A stretch of 64,000 nucleotides of DNA. Source: Balanoglossus misakiensis. Lineage: Eukaryota > Hemichordata. Position numbers and translations under genes: made by a program. Each line of letters begins with the position of its first letter. The stretch's first letter is position 1. The notes under the pieces are model-generated. The model had not been told where the DNA came from, searched no databases, and was given only the letters and a program-made list of their open reading frames with translations. Shown here piece by piece: positions 33,519 to 46,100 of this stretch. Location: assembly GCA_040954595.2 (NCBI GenBank), contig CM082579.2, forward strand, positions 16,120,001 to 16,184,000, given 5' to 3'.

Positions 33519-35555
33519 CCCCCCCCCCCCACCCTACATTATATGCGGTACGCCGATGTCAGCTTACCCGGCAGTACTGCAGGCCGTGCCCCCAACTAAC
33601 GTCGGTGTTTGAAGCGCCCTGGTTAAATTCGGGCTTTCTCTATAAATTGACAGGCAATAATGCAGTCCTACCCGAACAAATGTTGATTGTTGACCCGCTG
33701 TGACTTTCCCTCTTCGGTTTGACCGACTTAACCAACGTCTTTGTACTAGAGTGTCGGGTCTTTTGCAGAGCCAGGCCGAAGGAAATCCGACTTGATCACC
33801 TTTGCTCACGAACGCTAGTGTCTGTCATGGTGTGTCGGGGTTTTAGTCGAGCCAGGCCGTAGGAAATCTGACTTGATCAACGTGGTCAATGTACGCCTGT
33901 TTCTGTTCTAGAGTGCCGGGGATTCAGCTGATCCAGGCCGTAGGAAACCCGACGTGATTACCGTTGTTAACTTACGCCAGTCTGTGTCCTATATATGGTG
34001 CCGGGGCATCAGCCGTGCCAGGCCGAAGGAAATGTGAGTAGATCAATGTGGTCTCTGTACGCGTGTTTCTGCTCTAGAGTGCCAGGGCTTTAGCCAAGCC
34101 ATGCCGCAGGAAATCTGACTTGATCAACGTTGCTAACGAACGCTAGTGTCTGTCATAGTGTGCCGGGGTTTTAGTCGAGCCAAGCCGTAGGAGATCTGAC
34201 TTGATCTTCGTGGTCAATGTACGCGTGTTTCCGCTCTAAAGTGCCGGGGCTTCAGCTAAACCAGGCCGTAGGAAATCCGACGTAATCACCGTTGATAACT
34301 TACGCCAGTCTGTGTCATATAGAGCCGGTGCACCAGCCGAGTCACGCCGTAGGAAATCTGACTTGATCAACGTGGTCTCTGTACGCCTGTTTCTGCTTTA
34401 GAGTGCCGGGGCTTTATCCAAGCCAGGCCGTAGAAAATCTGACTTGATCACCGTTGCTAACGTACGCTAGTGTCTGTCATATTGTGACGGAGATTTAGCC
34501 GAGCCAGGCCGTAGAAAAATCGACTTGTTCAACGTTACCATTTGTGCAACTGTTTCTGCTCTAAAGTGTCAGGGGTTTAGCTGACTTATGCTGTAGGAAA
34601 TCTGAGTTGATGAACGGAAATTCATTGTTAGAAAACCCGTGTGGAAAGTATCTCTACCCGTTTGAAACTAAGAAAAGAATTTATTCTTATTTATTTTGTA
34701 AAAAGACGATATTTCGAAAAAAAGTCGAAAATGGTAATTTTGTCTTGGGTGATTCAAATTATACCGCCTTTTCTGGAATTTGCAGCACTTTTTACAAGAG
34801 AACGACACTTCATGCTCCATAATATTTCCGAAAATGAAGAAAAGAGTTAATTTGTTTATGATTTTTTAAAAAATTACCATTTTTCTCAAAATATGGCCAA
34901 AATGGCTATTTTATCTTGAATTCCGTCAATATCTCTGCATTTTTGGAGTGGTCAAAAGTTTTAACATACAATCAACATGTCATATATGATCAGGGCACCA
35001 AATTCGAAGAACAAAGGTTTTTTTCATTTTTTTTTCTAAAAATGACATTTTCAAGGAAAATTTGGTAAAACGCAATTTTGTCTGCAGTGAGCCAAATTAG
35101 ACAGTCTTTTGTGGAATTTGTATCGATATATACATACGAAGAGCATTCTATACTCCATCAGATTTCCGAAAATGTAGAAAACATGTATTTTTTGTAATTT
35201 TCAAAAATTTACCATTTTGACCAAATTGTGGCTAAAATTGTTATTTTCGTGTTGAATGCCGCCAGTGTCACTGCTTTTAAAAGTCATAAAAACTTTTAAC
35301 ATACAAGCAATTGTTTATATATGATCAGGTCACCGAATTAAAAAAATAAAGAATGTTTTGCCTAAAAATGACCTTTTTGGTGCAAAAACGAATAAAACGC
35401 AATTTTGTATTAAATCAGCTCATTCAGAGTGCATTTTTTAGAATCAGCACCATTTTTACATCATCAGATATCCAAATATGAAAAAATGATTTAGATTTTA
35501 GATGATTGTCCAAAATTAGCTGATATCTAATAAATGTAGTATTGAACCGTTCTGT
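33519..35555 (+). repeat. satellite unit, 2037 bp, plus orientation
   Basis: Starts at poly-C 33519-33530, followed by accc. From about 33,897 the sequence matches the next unit essentially without difference at an offset of 2030 bp. Confidence 0.92.
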
Positions 35556-37585
35556 CCCCCCCCCTACATTATATGCGGTACGCCGATGTCAGCTTACCCG
35601 GCAGTACTGCAGGCCGTGCCCCCAACTAACGTCGCTGTTTGAAACGCCCTGGTTAAATTCGGGCTTTCTCTATAAATTGACAGGCAATAATGCAGTCCTA
35701 CCCGAACAAATGTCGAGTGTTGACCCGCTGTGACTTTCCCTCTTCGGTTGGCCCGACTTAGCCAACGTCTTTGTACTAGAGTGTCGGGTCTTTTGCAGAG
35801 CCAGGCCGAAGGAAATCCGACTTGATCACCGTTGCTAACGAACGCTAGTGTCTGTCATGGTGTGCCGGGGTTTTAGTCGAGCCAGGCCGTAGGAGATCTG
35901 ACTTGATCATCGTGGTCAATGTACGCGTGTTTCTGTTCTAGAGTGCCGGGGATTCAGCTGATCCAGGCCGTAGGAAACCCGACGTGATTACCGTTGTTAA
36001 CTTACGCCAGTCTGTGTCCTATATATGGTGCCGGGGCATCAGCCGTGCCAGGCCGAAGGAAATGTGAGTAGATCAATGTGGTCTCTGTACGCGTGTTTCT
36101 GCTCTAGAGTGCCAGGGCTTTAGCCAAGCCATGCCGCAGGAAATCTGACTTGATCAACGTTGCTAACGAACGCTAGTGTCTGTCATAGTGTGCCGGGGTT
36201 TTAGTCGAGCCAAGCCGTAGGAGATCTGACTTGATCTTCGTGGTCAATGTACGCGTGTTTCCGCTCTAAAGTGCCGGGGCTTCAGCTAAACCAGGCCGTA
36301 GGAAATCCGACGTAATCACCGTTGATAACTTACGCCAGTCTGTGTCATATAGAGCCGGTGCACCAGCCGAGTCACGCCGTAGGAAATCTGACTTGATCAA
36401 CGTGGTCTCTGTACGCCTGTTTCTGCTTTAGAGTGCCGGGGCTTTATCCAAGCCAGGCCGTAGAAAATCTGACTTGATCACCGTTGCTAACGTACGCTAG
36501 TGTCTGTCATATTGTGACGGAGATTTAGCCGAGCCAGGCCGTAGAAAAATCGACTTGTTCAACGTTACCATTTGTGCAACTGTTTCTGCTCTAAAGTGTC
36601 AGGGGTTTAGCTGACTTATGCTGTAGGAAATCTGAGTTGATGAACGGAAATTCATTGTTAGAAAACCCGTGTGGAAAGTATCTCTACCCGTTTGAAACTA
36701 AGAAAAGAATTTATTCTTATTTATTTTGTAAAAAGACGATATTTCGAAAAAAAGTCGAAAATGGTAATTTTGTCTTGGGTGATTCAAATTATACCGCCTT
36801 TTCTGGAATTTGCAGCACTTTTTACAAGAGAACGACACTTCATGCTCCATAATATTTCCGAAAATGAAGAAAAGAGTTAATTTGTTTATGATTTTTTAAA
36901 AAATTACCATTTTTCTCAAAATATGGCCAAAATGGCTATTTTATCTTGAATTCCGTCAATATCTCTGCATTTTTGGAGTGGTCAAAAGTTTTAACATACA
37001 ATCAACATGTCATATATGATCAGGGCACCAAATTCGAAGAACAAAGGTTTTTTTCATTTTTTTTTCTAAAAATGACATTTTCAAGGAAAATTTGGTAAAA
37101 CGCAATTTTGTCTGCAGTGAGCCAAATTAGACAGTCTTTTGTGGAATTTGTATCGATATATACATACGAAGAGCATTCTATACTCCATCAGATTTCCGAA
37201 AATGTAGAAAACATGTATTTTTTGTAATTTTCAAAAATTTACCATTTTGACCAAATTGTGGCTAAAATTGTTATTTTCGTGTTGAATGCCGCCAGTGTCA
37301 CTGCTTTTAAAAGTCATAAAAACTTTTAACATACAAGCAATTGTTTATATATGATCAGGTCACCGAATTAAAAAAATAAAGAATGTTTTGCCTAAAAATG
37401 ACCTTTTTGGTGCAAAAACGAATAAAACGCAATTTTGTATTAAATCAGCTCATTCAGAGTGCATTTTTTAGAATCAGCACCATTTTTACATCATCAGATA
37501 TCCAAATATGAAAAAATGATTTAGATTTTAGATGATTGTCCAAAATTAGCTGATATCTAATAAATGTAGTATTGAACCGTTCTGT
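35556..37585 (+). repeat. satellite unit, 2030 bp, near-exact tandem twin
   Basis: Starts at a 9-C tract. The stretch from about 33,897 to 35,926 is repeated at about 35,927-37,956 with no difference I can find except the length of the poly-C tract (9 versus 12). This is the most recent unit-level duplication in the window. Confidence 0.92.
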
Positions 37586-39628
37586 CCCCCCCCCCCCTAC
37601 ATTATATGCGGTACGCCGATGTCAGCTTACCCGGCAGTACTGCAGGCCGTGCCCCCAACTAACGTCGCTGTTTGAAACGCCCTGGTTAAATTCGGGCTTT
37701 CTCTATAAATTGACAGGCAATAATGCAGTCCTACCCGAACAAATGTCGAGTGTTGACCCGCTGTGACTTTCCCTCTTCGGTTGGCCCGACTTAGCCAACG
37801 TCTTTGTACTAGAGTGTCGGGTCTTTTGCAGAGCCAGGCCGAAGGAAATCCGACTTGATCACCGTTGCTAACGAACGCTAGTGTCTGTCATGGTGTGCCG
37901 GGGTTTTAGTCGAGCCAGGCCGTAGGAGATCTGACTTGATCATCGTGGTCAATGTACGCGTGTTTCCGCTCTAAAGTGCCGGGGCTTCAGCTAAACCAGG
38001 CCGTAGGAAATCTGACGTAATCACCGTTGATAACTTACGCCAGTCTGTGTCATATAGAGCCGGTGCACCAGCCGAGTCACGCCGTAGGAAATCTGACTTG
38101 ATCAACGTGGTCAATGTACGCCTGTTTCTGCTCTAGAGTGCCGGGGCTTCAGCTGAGCCAGGCCGTAGGAAACCCGACGTGATTACCGTTGTTAACTTAC
38201 GCCAGTCTGTGTCCTATATATAGTGCCGGGGCATCAGCCGTGCCAGGCCGAAGGAAATGTGAGTAGATCAACGTGGTCTCTGTACGCGTGTTTCTGCTCT
38301 AGAGTGTCAGGGCTTTAGCAAAGCCATGCCGTAGGAAATCTGACTTGATCAACGTTGCTAACGAACGCTAGTGTCTGTCATAGTGTGCCGGGGTTTCAGT
38401 CGAGCCAAGCCGTAGGAGATCAGACTTGATCAACGTGGTCTCTGTACGCGTGTTTCTGCTCTAGAGTGCCGGGGCTTTATCCAGGCCATGCCGTAGAAAA
38501 TCTGACTTGATCACCGTTGCTAACGTACGCTAGTGTCTGTCATATTGTGACGGAGATTTAGCCGAGCCAGGCCGTAGAAAAATCGACTTGTTCAACGTTA
38601 CCAGTGTGCAACTGTTTCTGCTCTAGAGTGTCAGGGTTTTAGCCGACTTATGCTGTAAGAAATCTGAGTTGATGAACGGGAATTCAATGTTAGAAAACCC
38701 GTGTGGAAAGTATCTCTACCCGTTTGAAACTAAGAAAAGAATTTATTCTTATTTATTTTGTAAAAAAGACAATTTTTCGAAAAAAAGTCGAAAATGGTAA
38801 TTTTGTCTTGGGTGATTCAAATTATACCGCCTTTTCTGGAATTTGCAGCACTTTTTACAAGAGAACGACACTTCATGCTCCATAATTTTTCCGAAAATGA
38901 AGAAAAGAGTTTATTTTTTATGATTTTTTAAAAATTTACCATTTAGTCAAAATATGGCCAAAATGGCTATTTTTTCTTGAATTCCGTCAATATCTCTGCA
39001 TTTTTGGAGTGGTCGAAAGTTTTAACATACAATCAACATGTCATATATGATCAGGGCACCAAATTCGAAGAACAAAGGTTTTTTTATTTATTTTTCTAAA
39101 AATGACATTTTCAAGGAAACTTTGGTAAAACACAATTTTGTCTGCAGTGAGCCAAATTAGACGGTCTTTTGTGGAATTTGTATCGATATATACATACGAA
39201 GAGCATTGTATACTCCATCAGATTTCCGAAAATGTAGAAAACAGGTATTTTTTGTAATTTTCAAAAATTTACCATTTTGACCAAATTGTGGCTAAAATTG
39301 TTATTTTCGTGTTGAATGCCGCCAGTGTCCCTGCTTTTAAAAGTCATAAAAACTTTTAACATACAAGCAATTGTTTATATATGATCAGGTCACCGAATTA
39401 AAGAAATAAAGAATGTTTTGCCTAAAAATGACCTTTTTGGTGCAAAAACGAATAAAACGCAATTTTGTATTAAATCAGCTCATTCAGAGTGTATTTTTTA
39501 TAATCAGCACCATTTTTACATATAATGGAAATTTCATACATCATCAGATATCCAAATATGAAAAAATGATAGATGATTGTCCAAAATTAGCTGATATCTA
39601 ATAAATGTAGTATTGAGCCGTTCTGTTT
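37586..39628 (+). repeat. satellite unit, 2043 bp, plus orientation
   Basis: Starts at a 12-C tract (37586-37597). Ten monomers and three AT-rich modules. Diverges from the twin units at about 37,960. Confidence 0.92.
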
Positions 39629-42021
39629 CCCCCCCACCCCCCCCCCCCCCTACATTATATGCGGTCCGCCGATGTCAGCTTAACCGGCAGTACTGCAGGC
39701 CGTGCCCCCAACTAACGTCGGTGTTTGAAACGCCCGTGTTAAATTCGGGCTTTCTCAATAAATTGACAGGCAATAATGCAGTCCTACCCGAACAAATGTC
39801 GAGTGTTGACCCGCTGTGACTTTCACTCTTCGGTTTGCCCGACTTAGCCAACGTCTTTGTACTAGAGTGTCGGGTCTTTTGCCGAGCCAGGCCGAAGGAA
39901 ATCCGACTTGATCACCGTTGCTAACGAACGCTAGTGTCTGTCATGGTGTGCCGGGGTTTTAGTCGAGCCAGGCCGTAGGAAATCTGACTTGATCAACGTG
40001 GTCAATGTACGCCTGTTTCTGCTCTAGAGTGCCGGGGCTTCAGCTGATCCAGGCCGTAGGAAACCCGACGTGATTACCGTTGTTAACTTACGCCAGTCTG
40101 TGTCCTATATATAGTGCCGGGGCATCAGCCGTGCCAGGCCTAAGGAAATGTGAGTAGATCAATGTGGTCTCTGTACGCGTGTTTCTGCTCTAGAATGCCA
40201 GGGCTTTAGCCAAGCCATGCCGTAGGAAATCTGACTTGATCAACGTTGCTAACGAACGCTAGTGTCTGTCATATTGTGCCGGGGTTTTAGTCGAGCCAAG
40301 CCGTAGGAGATCTGACTTGATCATCGTGGTCAATGTACGCGTGTTTCCGCTCTAAAGTGCCAGGGTCTTCAGCTAAACCAGGCCGTAGGAAATACGACGT
40401 AATCACCGTTGATAACTTACGCCAGTCTGTGTCATATAGAGCCGGTGCACCAGCCGAGTCATGCCGTAGGAAATCTGACTTGATCAACGTGGTCAATGTA
40501 CGCCTGTTTCTGCTCTAGAGTGCCGGGGCTTCAGCTGAGCCAGGCCGTAGGAAACCCGACGTGATTACCGTTGTTAACTTACGCCAGTCTGTGTCCTATA
40601 TATAGTGCCGGGGCATCAGCCGTGCCAGGCCGAAGGAAATGTGAGTAGATCGACGTGGTCTCTGTACGCGTGTTTCTGCTCTAGAGTGCCAGGGCTTTAG
40701 CCAAGCCATGCCGTAGGAAATCTGACTTGATCAACGTTGCTAACGAACGCTAGTGTCTGTCATAGTGTGCCGGGGTTTTAGTCGAGCCAAGCCGTAGGAG
40801 ATCAGACTTGATCAACGTGGTCTCTGTACGCGTGTTTCTGCTCTAGAGTGCCGGGGCTTTATCCAAGCCATGCCGTAGAAAATATGACTTGATCACCGTT
40901 GCTAACGTACGCTAGTGTCTGTCATATTGTGACGGAGATTTAGCCGAGCCAGGCCGTAGAAAATTCGACTTGTTCATCGTTACCAGTGTGCAACTGTTTC
41001 TCCTCTAGAGTGTCAGGGTTTTAGCCGACTTATGCTGTAAGAAATCTGAGTTGATGAACGGGAATTCAATGTTAGAAAACCCGTGTGGAAAGTATCTCTA
41101 CCCGTTTGAAACTAAGAAAAGAATTTATTCTTATTTATTTTGTAAAAAAGACAATTTTTCGAAAAAAAGTCGAAAATGGTAATTTTGTCTTGGATGATTC
41201 AAATTATACCGCCTTTTCTGGAATTTGCAGCACTTTTTACAAGAGAACGACACTTTATGCTCCATAATATTTCCGAAAATGAAGAAAAGAGTTATTTTTT
41301 TATGATTTTTTAAAAAAATTACAATTTTTGACAAAATATGGCCAAAATGGCTATTTTTTCTTGAATTCTGTCAATATCTCTGCATTTTTGGAGTGGTCGA
41401 AAGTCTTAACTTACAATCAACATGTCATATATGATCAGGGCACCAAATTCGAAGAACAAAGGTTTTTTTTAGTTTTTTTCTAAAAATGACATTTTCAAGG
41501 AAAATTTGGTAAAAAGCAATTTTGTCTGCAGTGAGCCACATTAGACGGTCTTTTGTGGAATTTGTATCGATATATACATACGAAGAGCATTCTATACTCC
41601 ATCAGATTTCCGAAAATGTAGAAAACAGGTATTTTTTGTAATTTTCAAAAATTTACCATTTTGACCAAATTGTGGCTAAAATTGTTATTTTCGTGTTGAA
41701 TGCCGCCAGTGTCACTGCTTTTAAAAGTCATAAAAACTTTAAACATACAAGCAATTGTTTATATATGATCAGGTCACCGAATTAAAAAAAATAAAGACTG
41801 TTTTGCCTAAAAATGACCTTTTTGGTGCAAAAACGAATAAAACGCAATTTTGTATTAAATCAGCTCATTCAGAGTGCATTTTTTATAATCAGCACCATTT
41901 TTACATATAATGGAAATTTCATACATCATCAGATATCCAAATATGAAAAAATGATTTAGATTTTAGATGATTGTCCAAAATTAGCTGATATCTAATAAAT
42001 GTAGTATTGAACCGTTCTGTT
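39629..42021 (+). repeat. satellite unit, 2393 bp, plus orientation
   Basis: Long-form unit with two extra monomer pairs. Its poly-C tract (39629-39650) is the longest of the plus array and is interrupted by a single A at 39636. Confidence 0.92.
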
Positions 42022-42485
42022 CCCGCCCCCCCCCCCCTACATTATATGCGGTACGCCGATGTCAGCTTACCCGGCAGTACTGCAGGCCGTGCCCCCAACT
42101 AACGTCGGTGTTTGAAACGCCCTGGTTAAATTCGAGCTTTCTCTATAAATTGACAGGCAATAATGCAGTCCTACCCGAACAAATGTCGAGTGTTGACCCG
42201 CTGTGACTTTCCCTCTTCGGTTTGCCCGACTTAGCCAACGTCTTTGTACTAGAGTGTCGGGTCTTTTGCAGAGCCAGGCCGAAGGAAATCCGACTTGACC
42301 ACCGTTGCTAACGAACGCTAGTGTCTGTCATGGTGTGCCGGGGTTTTAGTCGAGCCAGGCCGTAGGAGATCTTACTTGATCATCGTGGTCAATGTACGCG
42401 TGTTTCCGATCTAAAGTGCCGGGGCTTCAGCTAAACCAGGCCGTAGGAAATCCGACGTAATCACCGTTGATAACTTACGCCAGTC
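42022..42485 (+). repeat. satellite unit start, cut by the CR1/L2-like element
   Basis: Poly-C with one G (42022-42037), the block of about 210 bp and two to three monomers. It ends at cgccagtc (42478-42485), where the non-LTR element begins. The unit resumes at 47121. Confidence 0.92.
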
Positions 42486-42681
42486 AATCAATCAATCAAT
42501 CAATCAAATTTATTTCACTTCCAATTTTTTTACAGCGAATGGTGAAAAAGAAAATGTACTATTTAAGTGAAAAAGGAGGTAGGAAAAATAGTGCATTCGC
42601 ACTAGTCAAGTCCATCCCCTCATGGTGAACAGTAGAACACCTGGTTAGTAATACATACAAAAGGAAGAAATAAAAGTCAAA
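42486..42681 (-). other. 3' UTR and (GATT)5 tail of the CR1/L2-like element
   Basis: About 195 bp between the ORF2 stop and satellite. The terminal five tetranucleotides occupy 42486-42505 (AATC on the + strand). Tails of short tandem repeats rather than poly-A are typical of CR1/L2-group elements. Confidence 0.8.
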
Positions 42682-44338
42682 CTATACTTTTCCTAACAAG
42701 GATTTCATATGTTTCTTAAATGAAAATTTTGACCTTGTTGAGCGCATATTTTCAGGAAGTTTATTCCAAACCTTTGCTGCAGTGTACTTTATGGAATGTT
42801 GGCCAGCATTACTGTTATATTTCGGAATAAAAAGATCACCTATATCTTTTGATCTGGTATGATAAGAGTGTTGAATAGGAACGAAATACTCTGAGAATCC
42901 TGGTGGAAGCTTGCCATTAAGAGCATCATGAACAAACAAGGACAGTTGAAGATCACGTTGCTTGTATACATTCAAAATATGTAACTCATTAAACAATGGT
43001 GAAGAGTGTGCAAGACGGTCTGATCCCGCCAATACACGTACAATTCTTTTCTGTGTAACAAGTATTGGCCTCAAAAAAGATAAATAAGTATTTCCCCAAG
43101 TTTCTATAGCATAGGAAATGTGTGGGAGGATAAAACAATTGTACAATAGTATAAGAATATGTCGTGGGACAACATCCCTTAACCTATAAAGAATACCAGT
43201 CTTCATACTAATCGTTCTGTTTACATTTCTAATGTGATGTTTCCATGTTAACTTATTGTCTATTTCTACACCGATATACTTAGTTGTTTGTACTTCGTCT
43301 ATTGTTACCCCTTTAACATCAATTTCTCCTGTTGTCTCTACTGACACGTTCTTACCTCTAAAAATAACATATTCAGTTTTCTTTGAGTGTACAGTTAATT
43401 TGTTGGCATCACACCAGTTTATAACATTTTTCAATTGTGAATTAACTTCTGAGAGATCTATTATATTTCTTGGATTAAATGTATGAAATAGACTGGTATC
43501 GTCTGCAAATAGACGCGTGTCAAAATACCTTGCTGCCCCTGCTATATCATTTACATAGATGAGAAAAAGTGTTGGACCCAGCACAGAACCTTGTGGAACT
43601 CCACAGGATATTTGTAATTCATCTGATCGTACCCCATTTACATTTACATGTTGCCTTCTGTTGGTCAAATAGCTTCTAAAAAGATTTTTAGGGAGTCCCC
43701 TAACACCATAATTGTCCAGTTTGTCTATCAAAATGTCATGATTCGCGGTGTCAAATGCTTTCTTCAAGTCAAGAAATATCCCGATAACCTTATTTCCCAT
43801 ATCAATTTCGTCCAGAATTTTCTGTGCTAGTTCCACAATTGCCAATTTAGTACTATAATTCTCTCTGAAGCCATACTGGTAAGGGTACAGTAAATCAAAT
43901 TTGTTAAAATAGGAAATAATTTGCTTATTAATAAGTTTTTCAAAAATTTTACTAATTTGTGGCAATACAGACACTGGTCTAAAATTACCTGGATCAGTCG
44001 TCTCTCCTTTTTTGAAGATAGGAGTCACTTTTGCTATTTTTAAGGAATCTGGGAAAATTCAAGTTGTGATCGTTAAATTGATAATATAACTAAGAGGCTT
44101 AGAAATATATAATGCTGCATTGATTAACAATTTTGGGCTAATGTAGTCATAACCCACTGCCTTCCGCGTATCTAATGCTTGAAGTAATTTAAAAACTTCT
44201 TGTTCAGAGGTTCCTTGAAGAAAAAAAGAATGCAATGTACAATGTGATAAGTATGACAAGTAACTTTTGTTTGAATGAGTTATACTACTAGCAAGAGCCT
44301 CTCCAATTTGGACAAAAAACTCATTAAACCCATTGACA
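42682..44338 (-). pseudogene. ORF2 reverse transcriptase part (CR1/L2-like), one stop codon
   Basis: Reads from 44338 down to the stop at 42682, with one in-frame TGA at 44059-44061. Both sides of the TGA are in the same phase and the spacing is normal, so it looks like a point mutation. Seen in order: the NGFNEFF segment before the RT, the GYD-type fingers motif, FKKGE..NFRPVSVLP, DLKKAFDT, GVPQGSVLGP, and the catalytic FADD at 43498-43509, then a thumb and C-terminal region ending KSLLGKV. No RNase H follows. In the reverse transcriptase core the residues expected for activity are present; only the stop and the upstream damage disable it. Confidence 0.9.
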
Positions 44339-44545
44339 ATTCATGGTTCCACAGCTGTCAATCACACTGAACCCTCAGCCAATCAGAGCCGAGAAAAGTC
44401 ATGCTGTTCACACAACCGCCATTTTGTCCCACATATAATCAACAACGTGGCCCAGCCTACAGTACACGCTCAGGTAGAGATAGACAGACTGGAAGAGTTT
44501 TTTCAGTTTTAGGAACTTAATGGTTTTAAAATATCGGCCAGAATA

Positions 44546-44821
44546 GTGAAGAGATGCGCCTGGGGGACGTGTAAATCAGATGAAAGGTACCTTGACCCAA
44601 CATCGAGTATATTTTTTTGTTCCGTTTCCGAAGCCAAAAACGCAGAGAGAGAGGTGTCTCAGGTGGTGGATATTAACAGTTTGCGTTTAGATTTTAAACT
44701 GACACGTTTTCAATATAAATATTTAACCATGATTTTATTGCTAAAGTGTTTGAAAATTTTGAAATTCATATGCTGCTTGCAATTTCCATTCGAAAAGTCA
44801 ATGTTGTTCGACCCGTTATAA
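44546..44821 (+). pseudogene. THAP-like domain fragment
   Basis: A frame that opens VKRCAWGTCKSDERY, matching the beginning of a THAP zinc-binding domain (C-x4-C followed by an S-D-x-R-Y segment). The second zinc pair (C-x2-H) is not found within this frame. The codon before it is ATA, where an ATG would give the usual start, so the start may be lost. The remainder of the frame shows no transposase catalytic motif. Non-functional fragment, or a first exon of a decayed transposase. Confidence 0.5.
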
Positions 44822-45211
44822 AATGTCCGGCGTTGTAAACAATGGGGCCGCCCGCTGTCAATCCAAGTAACGTTCACGTAGTTTTCTGAATTCGCCGTGT
44901 TATCAGTGCTTTCACCCATATTTACCTACCAAAAATATCTTCAGGTGAAGTGATACCTCTTGTGTCTCTTATTTCGTCTGATTTCACTCAGAAATAGCAC
45001 GATAAACTTAACCTTCGAGGTCCGTTATTACTAGTACTATAGCCACTGCTACAGCTGATCGCGGTTTAATGCCCGTTTGCGTGTGACCCGGGCCGACCGC
45101 ATAACATGATCTTTCGATCGTTTTAAAATAGTGCTATTTTTTCGCTGAAATGTTTTAAATTCACAAAGGAGCTCAATTTCATGGACACTTGGTCTATGTA
45201 TGTGATAAACA

Positions 45212-45346
45212 TATAATTCCCCCGTATTCCTCACTCGTGTGTCTGCGTCGCGAACTCGACATTCCCAGTATAGCCTGCGGCCCGGGGGATACGGCCGCTA
45301 TCGTCCGCGATGCAGGCACTTTCGTTCGAAATACGGGGGAATTATA
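45212..45346. mobile_element. 131-bp inverted-repeat element (MITE-like) flanked by TA
   Basis: A 17-bp perfect inverted repeat: tataattcccccgtatt at 45212-45228 and its complement at 45330-45346. If the outer TA on each side is counted as target duplication, the element is 131 bp with 15-bp ends. TA duplication is the mark of Tc1/mariner and related elements. The interior is GC-rich with several CpGs, unlike its surroundings. A plain hairpin-forming sequence is the alternative. Confidence 0.6.
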
Positions 45347-45495
45347 CCTAATTAAACCCTTTTCCTGTGACTTCTTGGATAGGTTTTTTAACTCTGGTAG
45401 GTAGCATACAGAAATATCGCCAGGAACGTTGCGCAGACTATCGCTGAATGAATCTAGTTTCCCCATCCACGTTGTGGAGCTATGGAGGTCAAAGT

Positions 45496-45518
45496 CCCAC
45501 AAGCTCGAAGCTTGTGGG
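45496..45518. repeat. perfect 10-bp hairpin
   Basis: cccacaagct (45496-45505), a 3-base loop cga, and agcttgtggg (45509-45518). Lies near the right end of the THAP-carrying remnant and may be a subterminal structure. Confidence 0.75.
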
Positions 45519-45576
45519 GCGTAGCAACAGTAACTAAGGGGGGCGTGGCTTATTACCGTAGGGTGGAACTATGAAT

Positions 45577-46100
45577 GTCACACTGGGTGATCAGGGTAGT
45601 CTGCCGACCAGCTGAAGACATTTGTAAACTACTTGGTAGATTTACATGTTTACCACCACCCCTCAAAATATCATTAATAACTTTCCATGTCTTACTAGTA
45701 TCTGCTTGATAGTATGTAAACTGGTCAGAATAATAATCTTGCTTAGCCTTTTTCAGAATATTTGTAAGCATGTTCCGGTAGCATTTGTATTTTGTAAAGA
45801 CGTCTGGCCGATAATTAGTTTTTAAGACATTTGAGTAGAGCTTGTGTTTCTGGTCAATTGATTTTTTTATTCCAGCAGTTATCCATGGTTTCCGTATTTT
45901 TCTTTTTGAACTAAGCTTTTTAGAAAGCAGTGGAGCATGCTTATTACAAATATTCGAGAAAATGGTTAAAAACGAGTCATATGCTGTATTAGCATCAGTA
46001 CTCTCATACACAGCTGCCCAATTGACACTACTTAACTCATCTTGAAATAAACCTATATTAAAATTACGGTAGTCCCTGAAAGTCTCTTTGGTTTTTGGAA
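45577..46100 (-). pseudogene. ORF2 linker between endonuclease and reverse transcriptase
   Basis: Frame running from about 46,100 to the transposon edge. It contains a basic stretch (SKRKIRKPWITAGIKKSI) and KTWKVINDIL, which in non-LTR ORF2 proteins lie between the two enzymatic domains. It is out of frame with the endonuclease reading upstream because of a frameshift near 46,105-46,120, and it is cut by the insertion at 45576. Confidence 0.85.

Larger units (their letters stand above)
44339..45576 (+). mobile_element. DNA transposon remnant with a THAP-like start, inserted in ORF2
   Basis: About 1.24 kb separating two parts of the minus-strand ORF2 that are otherwise in the same phase. The edges carry a 14-bp inverted repeat with one mismatch (44339-44352, attcatggttccac, and 45563-45576). 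No target duplication was recognised. The interior holds a short frame opening like a THAP domain on the + strand, and a nested inverted-repeat element. THAP domains are DNA-binding domains of P-element-type and some other transposases. The superfamily is left open because the repeat ends are short. Confidence 0.6.

Noticed and set aside
34641-34850. Recurring 60-71-codon frames in the AT-rich half of most units
   Set aside because: Those whose starts I checked open at GTG or TTG; they recur because the DNA repeats, appear in several frames at once, and carry no recognisable domain. Treated as repeat by-products.
45189-45502. Short frames on both strands across the 131-bp inverted repeat
   Set aside because: They overlap each other and the inverted repeat, with no domain; probably chance in CpG-rich sequence.
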